Below are positions 56,379 to 64,000 of a stretch of 64,000 bases of DNA, piece after piece. The DNA is taken from contig NZ_JACIJP010000001.1 in NCBI RefSeq assembly GCF_014199435.1, positions 310,001 through 374,000 of the forward strand, read 5' to 3'. Within the stretch, counting starts at the first letter, position 1. Each line of letters begins with the position of its first letter. Source of the DNA: Sphingobium subterraneum (GTDB lineage Bacteria > Pseudomonadota > Alphaproteobacteria > Sphingomonadales > Sphingomonadaceae). The notes beneath the pieces were generated by a model, which made no database searches, was not told the origin of the DNA, and was given only the letters and a program-made list of their open reading frames with translations. The position numbers and the translations under genes were made by a program.

Positions 56379-57812
56379 TCATTGCAGCGCCGCTGCCGCC
56401 GCCGCGCTCGCCGTGTCGAGCAGGGGATTGAGCAGATAGCCGATGACGATGATCACTGCGCAGACGGCGATCAGTGCGCTCTCGATCCGGCTGCCCGCTG
56501 GCGCGTAGGCATCAGCCGGAGCATCGAAATACATCGTTTTGATGATCTTGAGATAGTAGAATGCGCCGATCACCGATGCCGCGATACCGAAGGCCGCAAG
56601 CCCGGTAAGCCCGGCGGCGACGGCCGCATCAAACACCAGGAACTTTGCCCAGAAGCCCATAAGCGGCGGAATACCGGCGAGCGAGAACATGAAGATCGCC
56701 ATGGCGGCGGCAAGGCCCTTACGGCTTTGCGACAGGCCCGACAGGCTCGCAATCTCCTCAACCGGCTGGCCGTTCACGTCACGCATCTGGAGCACGCACA
56801 GGAAGCTCCCAATCGTCATGACGACATAGATGGCGAGATAGCTCATCACCGAAGCCACGCCTTCGGCCGTTCCGGCAGCGAGGCCGATCAGCGCGAAGCC
56901 GACATTGTTGATCGATGAATAGGCCAACAGGCGCTTGATGTTGGTCTGGCCGATAGCGGCGACGGCGCCGAAGATGATCGAGGCCAATGCCACGAAGATC
57001 ACGATCTGCTGCCAGCTGTGCAGCGCGCTGCCCATCGCCTCCATCGCAATACGCACGGTTACACCCATCGCCGCGACCTTGGGCGCGCTGGCGAAGAATG
57101 CGGTGACGGGTGTCGGCGCGCCTTCATAGACGTCCGGCGTCCACATGTGGAAGGGCACGGCGCTGATCTTGAAGGCAAGACCAGTGAGCACGAACACAAG
57201 CCCGAACAGCTCACCCTTGGAAAGGCCATCGCCCATCGCGGTCGCGATCCCGGCAAAGGATGTGCTGCCGGTGAAGCCGTACAGCAGCGACATGCCGTAG
57301 AGGAGGATGCCGCTCGCCAGCGCGCCGAGCACGAAATATTTGAGGCCCGCCTCGGCCGAGCGGCTGTCCTGCCGCATGAAGCTCGCCAGCACATAGGCGG
57401 CAAGGCTGTTCAGTTCCAGCCCGATATAGACCGTCAGCATGTCGCGCGCGGAGACCATCAGGCCCATGCCCACCGTCGCAAACAGGATCAGCACCGGATA
57501 TTCGGCACGGATCGCCCGGCCCGCCGCAAAGAAACGCGGCGCGATGATGATGGCGACAGCCGCCGAAACATAGATCAGCACCTTGCCGAAGGTCGCGAAC
57601 GCGTCGGCCACATACAGGCCATCAAACGCGTCGCCGCCATGGCCCGCAATGCCCGTCAGCGATACCCCTGCCACGGCAAGCGCCGCGACCGCCAGCACGC
57701 TGACCAAGCGCGCGCTGCCGTCGCCTGCATAAGCGGCGATCAGCATCAGGATCAGCCCCGCACCGGTCAGGATGAGCTCCGGCGCCGTCATCAACAGGGA
57801 AGCGGTATCCAT
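56379..57812 (-). CDS. nuoN: NADH-quinone oxidoreductase subunit N
   Basis: Proton-pumping membrane subunit of complex I. The 477-residue antiporter-like protein has 13-14 helices. Conserved: LGLELNSLAAYVLASFMRQD-like region (residue segment IGLELNSLAAYVLAS), FKISAVPFHMWTPDVYEGAP and the discontinuous-helix lysine near SSINNVGFALIGL. Last of the nuo genes; birA follows at 22 bp. Confidence 0.97.
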   Translation of the reverse strand: MDTASLLMTAPELILTGAGLILMLIAAYAGDGSARLVSVLAVAALAVAGVSLTGIAGHGGDAFDGLYVADAFATFGKVLIYVSAAVAIIIAPRFFAAGRAIRAEYPVLILFATVGMGLMVSARDMLTVYIGLELNSLAAYVLASFMRQDSRSAEAGLKYFVLGALASGILLYGMSLLYGFTGSTSFAGIATAMGDGLSKGELFGLVFVLTGLAFKISAVPFHMWTPDVYEGAPTPVTAFFASAPKVAAMGVTVRIAMEAMGSALHSWQQIVIFVALASIIFGAVAAIGQTNIKRLLAYSSINNVGFALIGLAAGTAEGVASVMSYLAIYVVMTIGSFLCVLQMRDVNGQPVEEIASLSGLSQSRKGLAAAMAIFMFSLAGIPPLMGFWAKFLVFDAAVAAGLTGLAAFGIAASVIGAFYYLKIIKTMYFDAPADAYAPAGSRIESALIAVCAVIIVIGYLLNPLLDTASAAAAAALQ

Positions 57813-57814
57813 AA

Positions 57815-59371
57815 TCAGTGCGCCTCCCCGGCGGCTTCATGGGTTTCGGGTGCACCATGGGTGGCGGCGTGCTGCGGCTTGCCTGCGGTTACATGCGCGT
57901 CACCGGCGGGCTTGGCGTGCGCCAGCCGCGCGACCACCGCCTGCACATCGGCCCGCATCGGACGCAGAAAGCTCTCGGGATAGACGCCCATCCACAGCAC
58001 GGCGAGTGCGATCGGCACGAGCATTACCAACTCGCGGGCCGATAGGTCCGGCATCGCCCGCACGTCGTCCTTGGTCAGATCGCCAAAGGCTACGCGGCGA
58101 TAGAGGTAAAGCATATAAGCCGCGCCGAGAATGATGCCGGTCGTCGCGACCAACGCCACGAGGCTGCTCGCTTCGTACACGCCCATCAGTGCCAGGAACT
58201 CACCCACGAAATTGCTCGTGCCCGGCAAGCCGACCGACGCCATGGTGAACAGCAGGAACAACAGCGCATATTTCGGCATGTTGATCGACAGGCCGCCGTA
58301 ACGGTCGATCTCACGCGTGTGCAGCCGGTCGTAGATCACGCCAACGCACAGGAACAATGCGCCCGATACCAGACCATGGCCCAGCATCACCATCATCGCG
58401 CCCTCGATCCCCGCCTGGTTGAACGCGAACAGGCCCACCGTCACGATCGCCATGTGGGCCACGGACGAGTAGGCGATCAGCTTCTTCATGTCGCTCTGCA
58501 CCAGAGCGACCAGCGAGGTATAGATGACCGCCACCATCGACAGGCCGAACACCAGCCATGCAAACTGCGCCGAAGCGTCCGGGAACATCGGCAGCGAGAA
58601 ACGGATGAAGCCATAACCGCCCATCTTGAGCAGCACGCCCGCCAGAATGACCGAACCCGCCGTGGGCGCCTGCACGTGCGCGTCGGGCAACCAGGTGTGC
58701 ACCGGCCACATCGGCATCTTCACGGCAAAGCTCGCGAAGAACGCCAGCCAAAGCCATGTCTGCACCCGCGGATCGAAATCATAGGCCATCAGCGTCGGGA
58801 TGTCCGTCGTGCCCGCCTCGCGCGTCATCCACAGCATCGCGACCAGCATCAGTACCGATCCGAGCAGCGTGTAGAGGAAGAATTTGTAGCTCGCGTAAAT
58901 GCGGTCCACCCCGCCCCAGATGCCGATGATCAGATACATCGGGATCAGCCCGGCTTCGAAGAAGATGTAGAACAGGAAGATGTCCTGCGCGCCGAACACG
59001 CCGATCATCAGCGTTTCCATGAACAGGAACGCCGCCATATATTCGCCGACGCGCTTCTCGATCGCTTCCCAGCTCGCCAGAATGCAGATCGGCATCAGGA
59101 ACACCGTAAGGGCGATCAATGTGAGCGCGATGCCGTCGATCCCCAGCGCCCAGGCAAAACGCCCGAAGATCGGCGCGTATTCCTGAAACTGCCATTGCGC
59201 GGCGCTCGCCGACTGGTCGAAGTTGAGCCAGAGAACGACGCCCAGCGCGAGGTTGATAACCGTCGCGATCAGCGCGATCATGCGGGCCGTCGCGGCATTG
59301 CTGTAAAGACAGGCGACAGCACCCGCCATCGGTACGCCAAGCATCAGCGAGAGGAGTGGAAAGCCGTTCAT
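57815..59371 (-). CDS. nuoM: NADH-quinone oxidoreductase subunit M
   Basis: Proton-pumping membrane subunit of complex I. A 518-residue protein. The start at 59371 overlaps the nuoL stop by one base (TAATG), rejecting an upstream in-frame ATG. Key regions: [18 protein letters not shown] (glutamate of the pump), [19 protein letters not shown] and [15 protein letters not shown] short His/Ala-rich tail ([16 protein letters not shown]) ends it. Confidence 0.97.
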   Translation of the reverse strand: MNGFPLLSLMLGVPMAGAVACLYSNAATARMIALIATVINLALGVVLWLNFDQSASAAQWQFQEYAPIFGRFAWALGIDGIALTLIALTVFLMPICILASWEAIEKRVGEYMAAFLFMETLMIGVFGAQDIFLFYIFFEAGLIPMYLIIGIWGGVDRIYASYKFFLYTLLGSVLMLVAMLWMTREAGTTDIPTLMAYDFDPRVQTWLWLAFFASFAVKMPMWPVHTWLPDAHVQAPTAGSVILAGVLLKMGGYGFIRFSLPMFPDASAQFAWLVFGLSMVAVIYTSLVALVQSDMKKLIAYSSVAHMAIVTVGLFAFNQAGIEGAMMVMLGHGLVSGALFLCVGVIYDRLHTREIDRYGGLSINMPKYALLFLLFTMASVGLPGTSNFVGEFLALMGVYEASSLVALVATTGIILGAAYMLYLYRRVAFGDLTKDDVRAMPDLSARELVMLVPIALAVLWMGVYPESFLRPMRADVQAVVARLAHAKPAGDAHVTAGKPQHAATHGAPETHEAAGEAH

Positions 59372-61440
59372 TATCGTGTGATCGCCCATGTTACTGCCGC
59401 TGCCAGCCCCATCAGCATCACCAGCGCATAGGTGTAGAGATAGCCCGATTGCAGCCTGCGTGTGACCCGCCCCCCGGCGACAACCAGCGCAGCCATACCG
59501 TTCGGCCCAAAGCGATCGATGAGGCCGATGTCACCCCGCTTCCAGAAGAAACGGCCGATCGAGAAGGCGGGCTTGACGAAGATGGCGTCGTACAGCTCGT
59601 CAAAATACCATTTGTTGAGCAGGAATGCGTACAGCTCACGGAAAGTCGCAGTGAAGCGCGCTGGCCAGTCCGTATGGCGGATATAGGCGAGCCAGGCTAC
59701 AGTGAGCCCTGTCAACATCACCACGAACGGTGACCACTTGACCCATTTGGGCACCTCGTGGCTGGCGTGCATGAGATGTTCGTTGAACGCGAGCGTCGAA
59801 GCGTCCCAGAATTGCGCGCCGCCTTCCGGATCGATAAACGCGCCGTGGAAGAGGAACCCGGCCAACACCGCGCCCGCCGACAACACGACGAGCGGCAGCA
59901 GCATGACCCAAGGGCTTTCGTGCGGATGATAGCCCGCCGTGCCGACGACCGGCCCTTGGCTATGCGCGTGCGACGGGCTATCATGATGACCCGCATCCTC
60001 TTCGTCCGGATGGTCATGATGATCACCATGGCCATGCGCGTCATGAACGGCGTGCTGGATATGCTCGCTACCCGCCCAGCGCGGCGCTCCAAAGAAGGTC
60101 AGGAACACCAGACGCCAGCTGTAGAAGCTGGTCAGCAGCGCCGCGAACACGCCGATGATGAACGCGGTCGTCCCCGGTCCCCCTGCCGCATAGGCGCTCT
60201 CGATGATCGAATCCTTGGAAAAGAAACCCGCGAACCCGAACAGTGTGCCGGGAATGCCAACACCGGTAATCGCCAGCGTACCCGCCGTCATCGCCCAAAA
60301 GGTGATCGGGATCTCTTTCCGCAGCGCGCCGTAATAGCGCATGTCCTGCTCATGGTGCATAGCGTGGATCACGCTGCCCGCGCCGAGGAACAGCAGCGCC
60401 TTGAAGAAGGCGTGCGTGAAAAGGTGGAACATCGCCGCGCCATAGGCGCCGACGCCCGCCGCGAAGAACATGTAGCCGAGCTGCGAACAGGTCGAATAGG
60501 CGATCACGCGCTTGATGTCGGTCTGCACCGTGCCCACCGTCGCCGCGAACAGACAGGTCGCCGCGCCCACGTAGGTCACGACATGCAGCGCCGTTTCGCT
60601 CGTTTCGAACATTGGCGACAGGCGGCACACCATGAACACGCCCGCCGTGACCATCGTCGCTGCGTGAATGAGCGCGGAAACAGGCGTCGGGCCTTCCATC
60701 GCATCCGGCAACCACGTGTGCAGGCCCAGCTGCGCCGACTTGCCGCACGCGCCGACGAACAGCAGGAGACAAAGCACTGTCATGGTGTCCAACCGGCTGC
60801 CCAGAAAGCCGATGGTCGATCCCGCCATCGAGGGGGCGGCGGCCAGAATCTCCGGGATGGAGATCGTATCGAACACCAGATAGGTCCCGAAAATCCCGAG
60901 CATAAAGCCCAGATCGCCGACGCGGTTGACGACGAATGCCTTGATCGCTGCAGCGCTCGCGGACGGCTTGCGAAACCAGAACCCGATGAGGAGATAGGAG
61001 GCTAGCCCCACGCCTTCCCAGCCAAAAAACATCTGCAACAGGTTGTTCGCCGTCACGAGCATCAGCATCGCGAAGGTGAAAAGCGAGAGATAGGCGAAGA
61101 AGCGCGGCTGATCCGGCTCTTCCTCCATATAACCCCAGCTGTAGAGGTGAACGAGCGCGGACACGGTGGTGATCACCACCAGCATGACGGCGGTCAAGGC
61201 GTCAAGGCGCAGTTCCCACATCGCATTGAAGCTGCCCGACTGAAGCCAGGTGAACAGCGGCACCGTCGTCGGCTCAGCCCCGCCTGCCACATAGGACAGG
61301 AAGATCGGCCAGCTCATCGCGCACGACGCGAACAGCGCCCCGGTCGTCACCAGCTTGGCGGGGAGCTTGCCCAGCACCTTGTTGCCCAGACCCGCGATAA
61401 TCGCGGCGAGGAGCGGAAGAAGGACGATATATACGATCAT
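59371..61440 (-). CDS. nuoL: NADH-quinone oxidoreductase subunit L
   Basis: The largest proton-pumping subunit of complex I, 689 residues, with about 16 helices, including the lateral amphipathic helix. Conserved: [40 protein letters not shown] and [13 protein letters not shown]. Between about residues 459 and 496 a His-rich loop (runs such as HGHGDHHDH and [11 protein letters not shown]) connects two helices. Confidence 0.97.
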   Translation of the reverse strand: MIVYIVLLPLLAAIIAGLGNKVLGKLPAKLVTTGALFASCAMSWPIFLSYVAGGAEPTTVPLFTWLQSGSFNAMWELRLDALTAVMLVVITTVSALVHLYSWGYMEEEPDQPRFFAYLSLFTFAMLMLVTANNLLQMFFGWEGVGLASYLLIGFWFRKPSASAAAIKAFVVNRVGDLGFMLGIFGTYLVFDTISIPEILAAAPSMAGSTIGFLGSRLDTMTVLCLLLFVGACGKSAQLGLHTWLPDAMEGPTPVSALIHAATMVTAGVFMVCRLSPMFETSETALHVVTYVGAATCLFAATVGTVQTDIKRVIAYSTCSQLGYMFFAAGVGAYGAAMFHLFTHAFFKALLFLGAGSVIHAMHHEQDMRYYGALRKEIPITFWAMTAGTLAITGVGIPGTLFGFAGFFSKDSIIESAYAAGGPGTTAFIIGVFAALLTSFYSWRLVFLTFFGAPRWAGSEHIQHAVHDAHGHGDHHDHPDEEDAGHHDSPSHAHSQGPVVGTAGYHPHESPWVMLLPLVVLSAGAVLAGFLFHGAFIDPEGGAQFWDASTLAFNEHLMHASHEVPKWVKWSPFVVMLTGLTVAWLAYIRHTDWPARFTATFRELYAFLLNKWYFDELYDAIFVKPAFSIGRFFWKRGDIGLIDRFGPNGMAALVVAGGRVTRRLQSGYLYTYALVMLMGLAAAVTWAITR

Positions 61441-61448
61441 GCCGAACT

Positions 61449-61754
61449 TCAGCCCTTCATCCGGTTGACGTCATCGACGGCAATGGTGCCGCGCGAACGG
61501 AAGTAGATCACGAGAATCGCGAGGCCGATGGCGGCTTCACCCGCCGCGACGGTCAGCACGAACATGCTGAAAATCTGTCCCACAAGATCGCCCAGGAACG
61601 CGCTGAAGGCGACGAGGTTGATGTTGACCGCCAGCAGGATCAGTTCGATCGACATCAGGATGACGATGATGTTCTTGCGGTTGATGAAGATGCCGAGCAC
61701 CCCCAGCACGAACAGGATCGCGCTCACCACCAGATAATGTTGCAGGCCGATCAC
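61449..61754 (-). CDS. nuoK: NADH-quinone oxidoreductase subunit K
   Basis: A 101-residue complex I membrane subunit with three helices. Motifs [40 protein letters not shown] (conserved Glu) and [20 protein letters not shown] are diagnostic. It overlaps nuoJ (ATGA) and lies 8 bp before nuoL. Confidence 0.97.
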   Translation of the reverse strand: MIGLQHYLVVSAILFVLGVLGIFINRKNIIVILMSIELILLAVNINLVAFSAFLGDLVGQIFSMFVLTVAAGEAAIGLAILVIYFRSRGTIAVDDVNRMKG

Positions 61755-62362
61755 AGCTCCACCCCCTGCCCAACGGGCTGATTGACGTTCACCACGGCAT
61801 CCTGCGGACGGCGGCGGTTCTGGCTGTCGATATTCTGGCCGCGCACCCCGGCGCGCGCCCGATGCGTCAGCACGATCGCGCCGATCATTGCGACGAGCAG
61901 AATGATGCCCGCGGCTTCGAACAGGAAGATATACCGGGTATAGAGCAGTGCCCCGATTGCCTCGATATTATGCGCATCGGTCGGCGCAGGCGCGGCGCGC
62001 TGTGCGAGTTCGATGGGTCCGGCCTGCCAGATGCCGACACCCAACAGGATTTCGGCCAGCAGCACCAGCGCGATCAGCACGCCGAAGGGGAGATAATCGA
62101 CGAAACCCGCACGCAATTCCGCGAAATCGATGTCGAGCATCATGACCACAAACAGGAACAGCACCGCGACCGCGCCGACATAAACGATGACGAGCAGCAT
62201 CGCGATGAACTCCGCGCCGAGCAGAACCATCAGACCCGCCGCGTTGAAAAACGCGACGATCAGCCACAGCACGCTGTGCACCGGGTTGCGCGCGAAGATC
62301 GTCAACGCTCCGGCCGCAATCATGATGCAGGCGAAGAGATAGAAGGCGAAGACGTGAATCAC
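61751..62362 (-). CDS. nuoJ: NADH-quinone oxidoreductase subunit J
   Basis: A 203-residue complex I membrane subunit with five helices. The start is taken as GTG at 62362 ([15 protein letters not shown]) because the family begins there; an open frame extends upstream into the repeat element but is unlike nuoJ. Conserved: [20 protein letters not shown] and [14 protein letters not shown]. No close ribosome site is evident, so the start is less certain. Confidence 0.93.
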   Translation of the reverse strand: MIHVFAFYLFACIMIAAGALTIFARNPVHSVLWLIVAFFNAAGLMVLLGAEFIAMLLVIVYVGAVAVLFLFVVMMLDIDFAELRAGFVDYLPFGVLIALVLLAEILLGVGIWQAGPIELAQRAAPAPTDAHNIEAIGALLYTRYIFLFEAAGIILLVAMIGAIVLTHRARAGVRGQNIDSQNRRRPQDAVVNVNQPVGQGVEL

Positions 62363-62389
62363 TGGAAATGTGCCCCCTGATCCCAAAAA

Positions 62390-62517
62390 CCGTTCGTCCC
62401 GAGTAGCCGCTGATACCCTGAGCCTGTCGAAGGGTGAAGCGGCATATCGAAGGATCGCCGCGCCATAGCCTTCGATACAGGCCCTCGGCAAGCTCGGTCC
62501 TTACTTAGGCCGAACGG
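62390..62517. repeat. Palindromic intergenic repeat between nuoI and nuoJ
   Basis: A 128-bp element bounded by inverted ends CCGTTCG (62390-62396) and CGAACGG (62511-62517). Inside are CCCTGAGCCTGTCGAAGGG (62416-62434) and a pair ATCGAAGG (62446-62453)/CCTTCGAT (62469-62476) around a 15-base loop. The form and the CTGAGCCTGTCGAAGG core resemble the short dispersed palindromes common in sphingomonad genomes. Only one copy is seen in this window. Confidence 0.7.
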
Positions 62518-62540
62518 ATCATATGAAAACTGACCGCCCA

Positions 62541-63026
62541 TTAACGATACGGTGCGTCGGCGGCAAGGTTCGCGGCGATAGCGCGCTCCCACTTGTCCCC
62601 GTTTTCGAGAAGTTTGTTCTTGTCGTAGAGCAGTTCCTCGCGCGTTTCCGTCGCAAATTCGAAATTCGGTCCCTCGACGATCGCATCGACCGGGCAGGCT
62701 TCCTGACAGAAACCACAATAGATGCACTTGGTCATGTCAATGTCGTAGCGCGTCGTTCGGCGGGAGCCATCGTCACGCGGCTGCGCCTCGATGGTGATCG
62801 CCTGCGCGGGACAGATCGCCTCGCACAGCTTGCACGCGATGCAGCGCTCTTCGCCATTGGGATAGCGACGCAGCGCATGTTCGCCGCGAAAACGGGGCGA
62901 GATCGGGTTCTTCTCATAGGGGTAGTTGATCGTCGCCTTCGGCTTGAAGAAATACTTCAACGTCAGCCAATGGGCTTTGACGAACTCCCAGAGGGTGAAG
63001 GATTTGATGACGTGGGCGACGCTCAT
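62541..63026 (-). CDS. nuoI: NADH-quinone oxidoreductase subunit I (2x[4Fe-4S])
   Basis: A 161-residue ferredoxin-like subunit carrying clusters N6a and N6b of complex I. The two motifs are [14 protein letters not shown] and [15 protein letters not shown]. The start at 63026 overlaps the nuoH stop (ATGA). A palindromic repeat of 128 bp separates it from nuoJ. Confidence 0.97.
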   Translation of the reverse strand: MSVAHVIKSFTLWEFVKAHWLTLKYFFKPKATINYPYEKNPISPRFRGEHALRRYPNGEERCIACKLCEAICPAQAITIEAQPRDDGSRRTTRYDIDMTKCIYCGFCQEACPVDAIVEGPNFEFATETREELLYDKNKLLENGDKWERAIAANLAADAPYR

Positions 63027-64000
63027 GACGCAACTCCATAGCGGGTCAGCATCAGGAACCCGGAAACGAGAAAAACGAAAAACAGCGACACCGGCAAAAA
63101 CACTTTCCAGCCCAGCCGCATCAGCTGGTCGTAGCGGTAACGGGGCACGGTCGCCTTCACCCAGGAGAATACGAAGAAGAAGAACAGGATCTTCGCGAAC
63201 AGCCAGAGGATGCCCGGCACCAGATAGAGCGGCGCCCAGTCGACCGGGGGCAGATAGCCGCCCCAGAACAGGATAGCGTTCAGCGCGCACATCAGGATGA
63301 CGTTGGCATATTCGCCGAGCCAGTAGAGCGCGAACGCCATGGACGAATATTCGGTCTGGTATCCGGCAACCAGTTCGCTTTCCGCCTCGGTCAGGTCGAA
63401 CGGTGCGCGCGCGGTTTCGGCCATGGAGGAGATCAGGAACATCACCGCCATCGGGAAGAGCAGCGGGTTGAAGCCATTACCGTTCAAAAAGCCGTAATAG
63501 CCCTTCTGGCTTTCCACGATGGTGGAAAGGTTGAAGCTGCCCGCCCACAGCACGACGCAGATCAGGATGAAGCCGATCGAGACTTCGTAGCTGATCATCT
63601 GCGCCGACGCGCGCATCGCGGAAAAGAACGGATATTTGGAGTTCGACGCCCAGCCAGCAATGACGACTCCGTAAACGCCCAGCGAACTGATCGCGAGAAT
63701 GTAGAGCAGGCCAACGTTGATGTCGGAGAGGACCACGCCCGCGCCGAAGGGAACCACCGCCCACGCCATCAGCGCGACGGTGAAGGTGATGATCGGCGCG
63801 ATCAGGAACAGGCCCTTGTTCGCCGCGCTCGGGATAATGGTTTCCTGCAGGAAGACCTTGAGGCCGTCCGCGAAGCTCTGGAGCAGACCGAAGGGGCCAA
63901 CGACATTGGGGCCACGCCGCAACGCCATCGCCGCCCAGATCTTGCGATCGGCATAGATGATCATCGCCACCGCCAGCATCAGCGGCAGGGCAATCACGAG
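63023..64000 (-). CDS. nuoH: NADH-quinone oxidoreductase subunit H, start beyond the window
   Basis: Membrane subunit at the quinone site of complex I. The frame is open to the window edge, so roughly 20 N-terminal residues are missing. Conserved: [27 protein letters not shown], written here in parts ([30 protein letters not shown]), [20 protein letters not shown] and [17 protein letters not shown] [13 protein letters not shown]. Confidence 0.97.
   Translation of the reverse strand, partial: LVIALPLMLAVAMIIYADRKIWAAMALRRGPNVVGPFGLLQSFADGLKVFLQETIIPSAANKGLFLIAPIITFTVALMAWAVVPFGAGVVLSDINVGLLYILAISSLGVYGVVIAGWASNSKYPFFSAMRASAQMISYEVSIGFILICVVLWAGSFNLSTIVESQKGYYGFLNGNGFNPLLFPMAVMFLISSMAETARAPFDLTEAESELVAGYQTEYSSMAFALYWLGEYANVILMCALNAILFWGGYLPPVDWAPLYLVPGILWLFAKILFFFFVFSWVKATVPRYRYDQLMRLGWKVFLPVSLFFVFLVSGFLMLTRYGVAS

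Noticed and set aside
54827..56431. 534-codon open frame antisense to coaX and birA
   Set aside because: Spans two genes and an intergenic gap on the other strand, with no domain; explained by high G+C content.

Overview
The window is high-G+C chromosomal DNA from an alphaproteobacterium, most likely a sphingomonad (order Sphingomonadales). The evidence is the company the genes keep: ChvI/ChvG next to a short HprK, RapZ, a mannose-type EIIA and HPr; UPF0262 beside dnaB; a nuoHIJKLMN-birA-coaX-RNase J-DUF1467 block; a PEP-CTERM protein; and LexA operators of the alphaproteobacterial GTTC-N7-GTTC type. Species cannot be told from the sequence alone. There is no CRISPR array, no recognisable insertion sequence and no prophage. 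Most of the window is core housekeeping sequence packed into short operons with 1-8 nt start/stop overlaps.

Layout, left half. 1-1.5 kb: aroK (cut by the window edge) and aroB. 1.5-6.1 kb, minus strand: radA, cvpA, an IscU/NifU-like scaffold, a Kef-type antiporter and DUF423, with a perfect LexA box directly before radA. 6.2-14.2 kb: an endonuclease/exonuclease/phosphatase protein, a nitronate monooxygenase-like enzyme with a cysteine cluster, a glycosyltransferase and hydrolase pair, SelO, a GFA protein, an AstD-like dehydrogenase with an altered active-site Asn, and a small helical protein. 14.2-22.7 kb: pckA, then the divergent ChvI-ChvG-HprK-RapZ-EIIA-HPr regulatory block, a SpoU methyltransferase and an MFS transporter. 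22.7-25.4 kb is the least dense part: tRNA-Arg(CCT), a partial copy of its 3' end, a Crp/Fnr regulator with palindromes at its start, a PEP-CTERM protein with a strong terminator, and about 620 bp without a convincing gene.

Layout, right half. 25.4-28.4 kb, minus: pyrG, secG, tpiA. 28.5-36.8 kb, plus: ppiD, trpE, trpG, trpD, trpC, moaC, moeA, lexA. 36.9-42.5 kb: comEC (minus), gltX and gltA (plus), a MAPEG protein. 42.5-49.0 kb: five linked, poorly characterised proteins (a histidine-kinase-like ATPase without its phospho-acceptor histidine, a helical protein, a membrane protein with a nucleotidyltransferase-like head, an Hpt-like protein without its histidine, and a large coiled-coil membrane protein). 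49.0-51.3 kb: dcd, cdd, a GH25-like protein with altered catalytic acids, UPF0262. 51.4-52.9 kb: dnaB. 52.9-64.0 kb, minus: the NADH dehydrogenase genes nuoH (cut) to nuoN, followed by birA, coaX, rnj and DUF1467, with a palindromic intergenic repeat between nuoI and nuoJ.

The part most likely to hold undescribed biology is 42.5-49.0 kb, where two phosphorelay-type folds have each lost the histidine that carries phosphate while keeping the rest of their signatures. Next are the LexA box before radA, the GH25-like protein with all expected catalytic acids changed, and the tRNA-end duplication.
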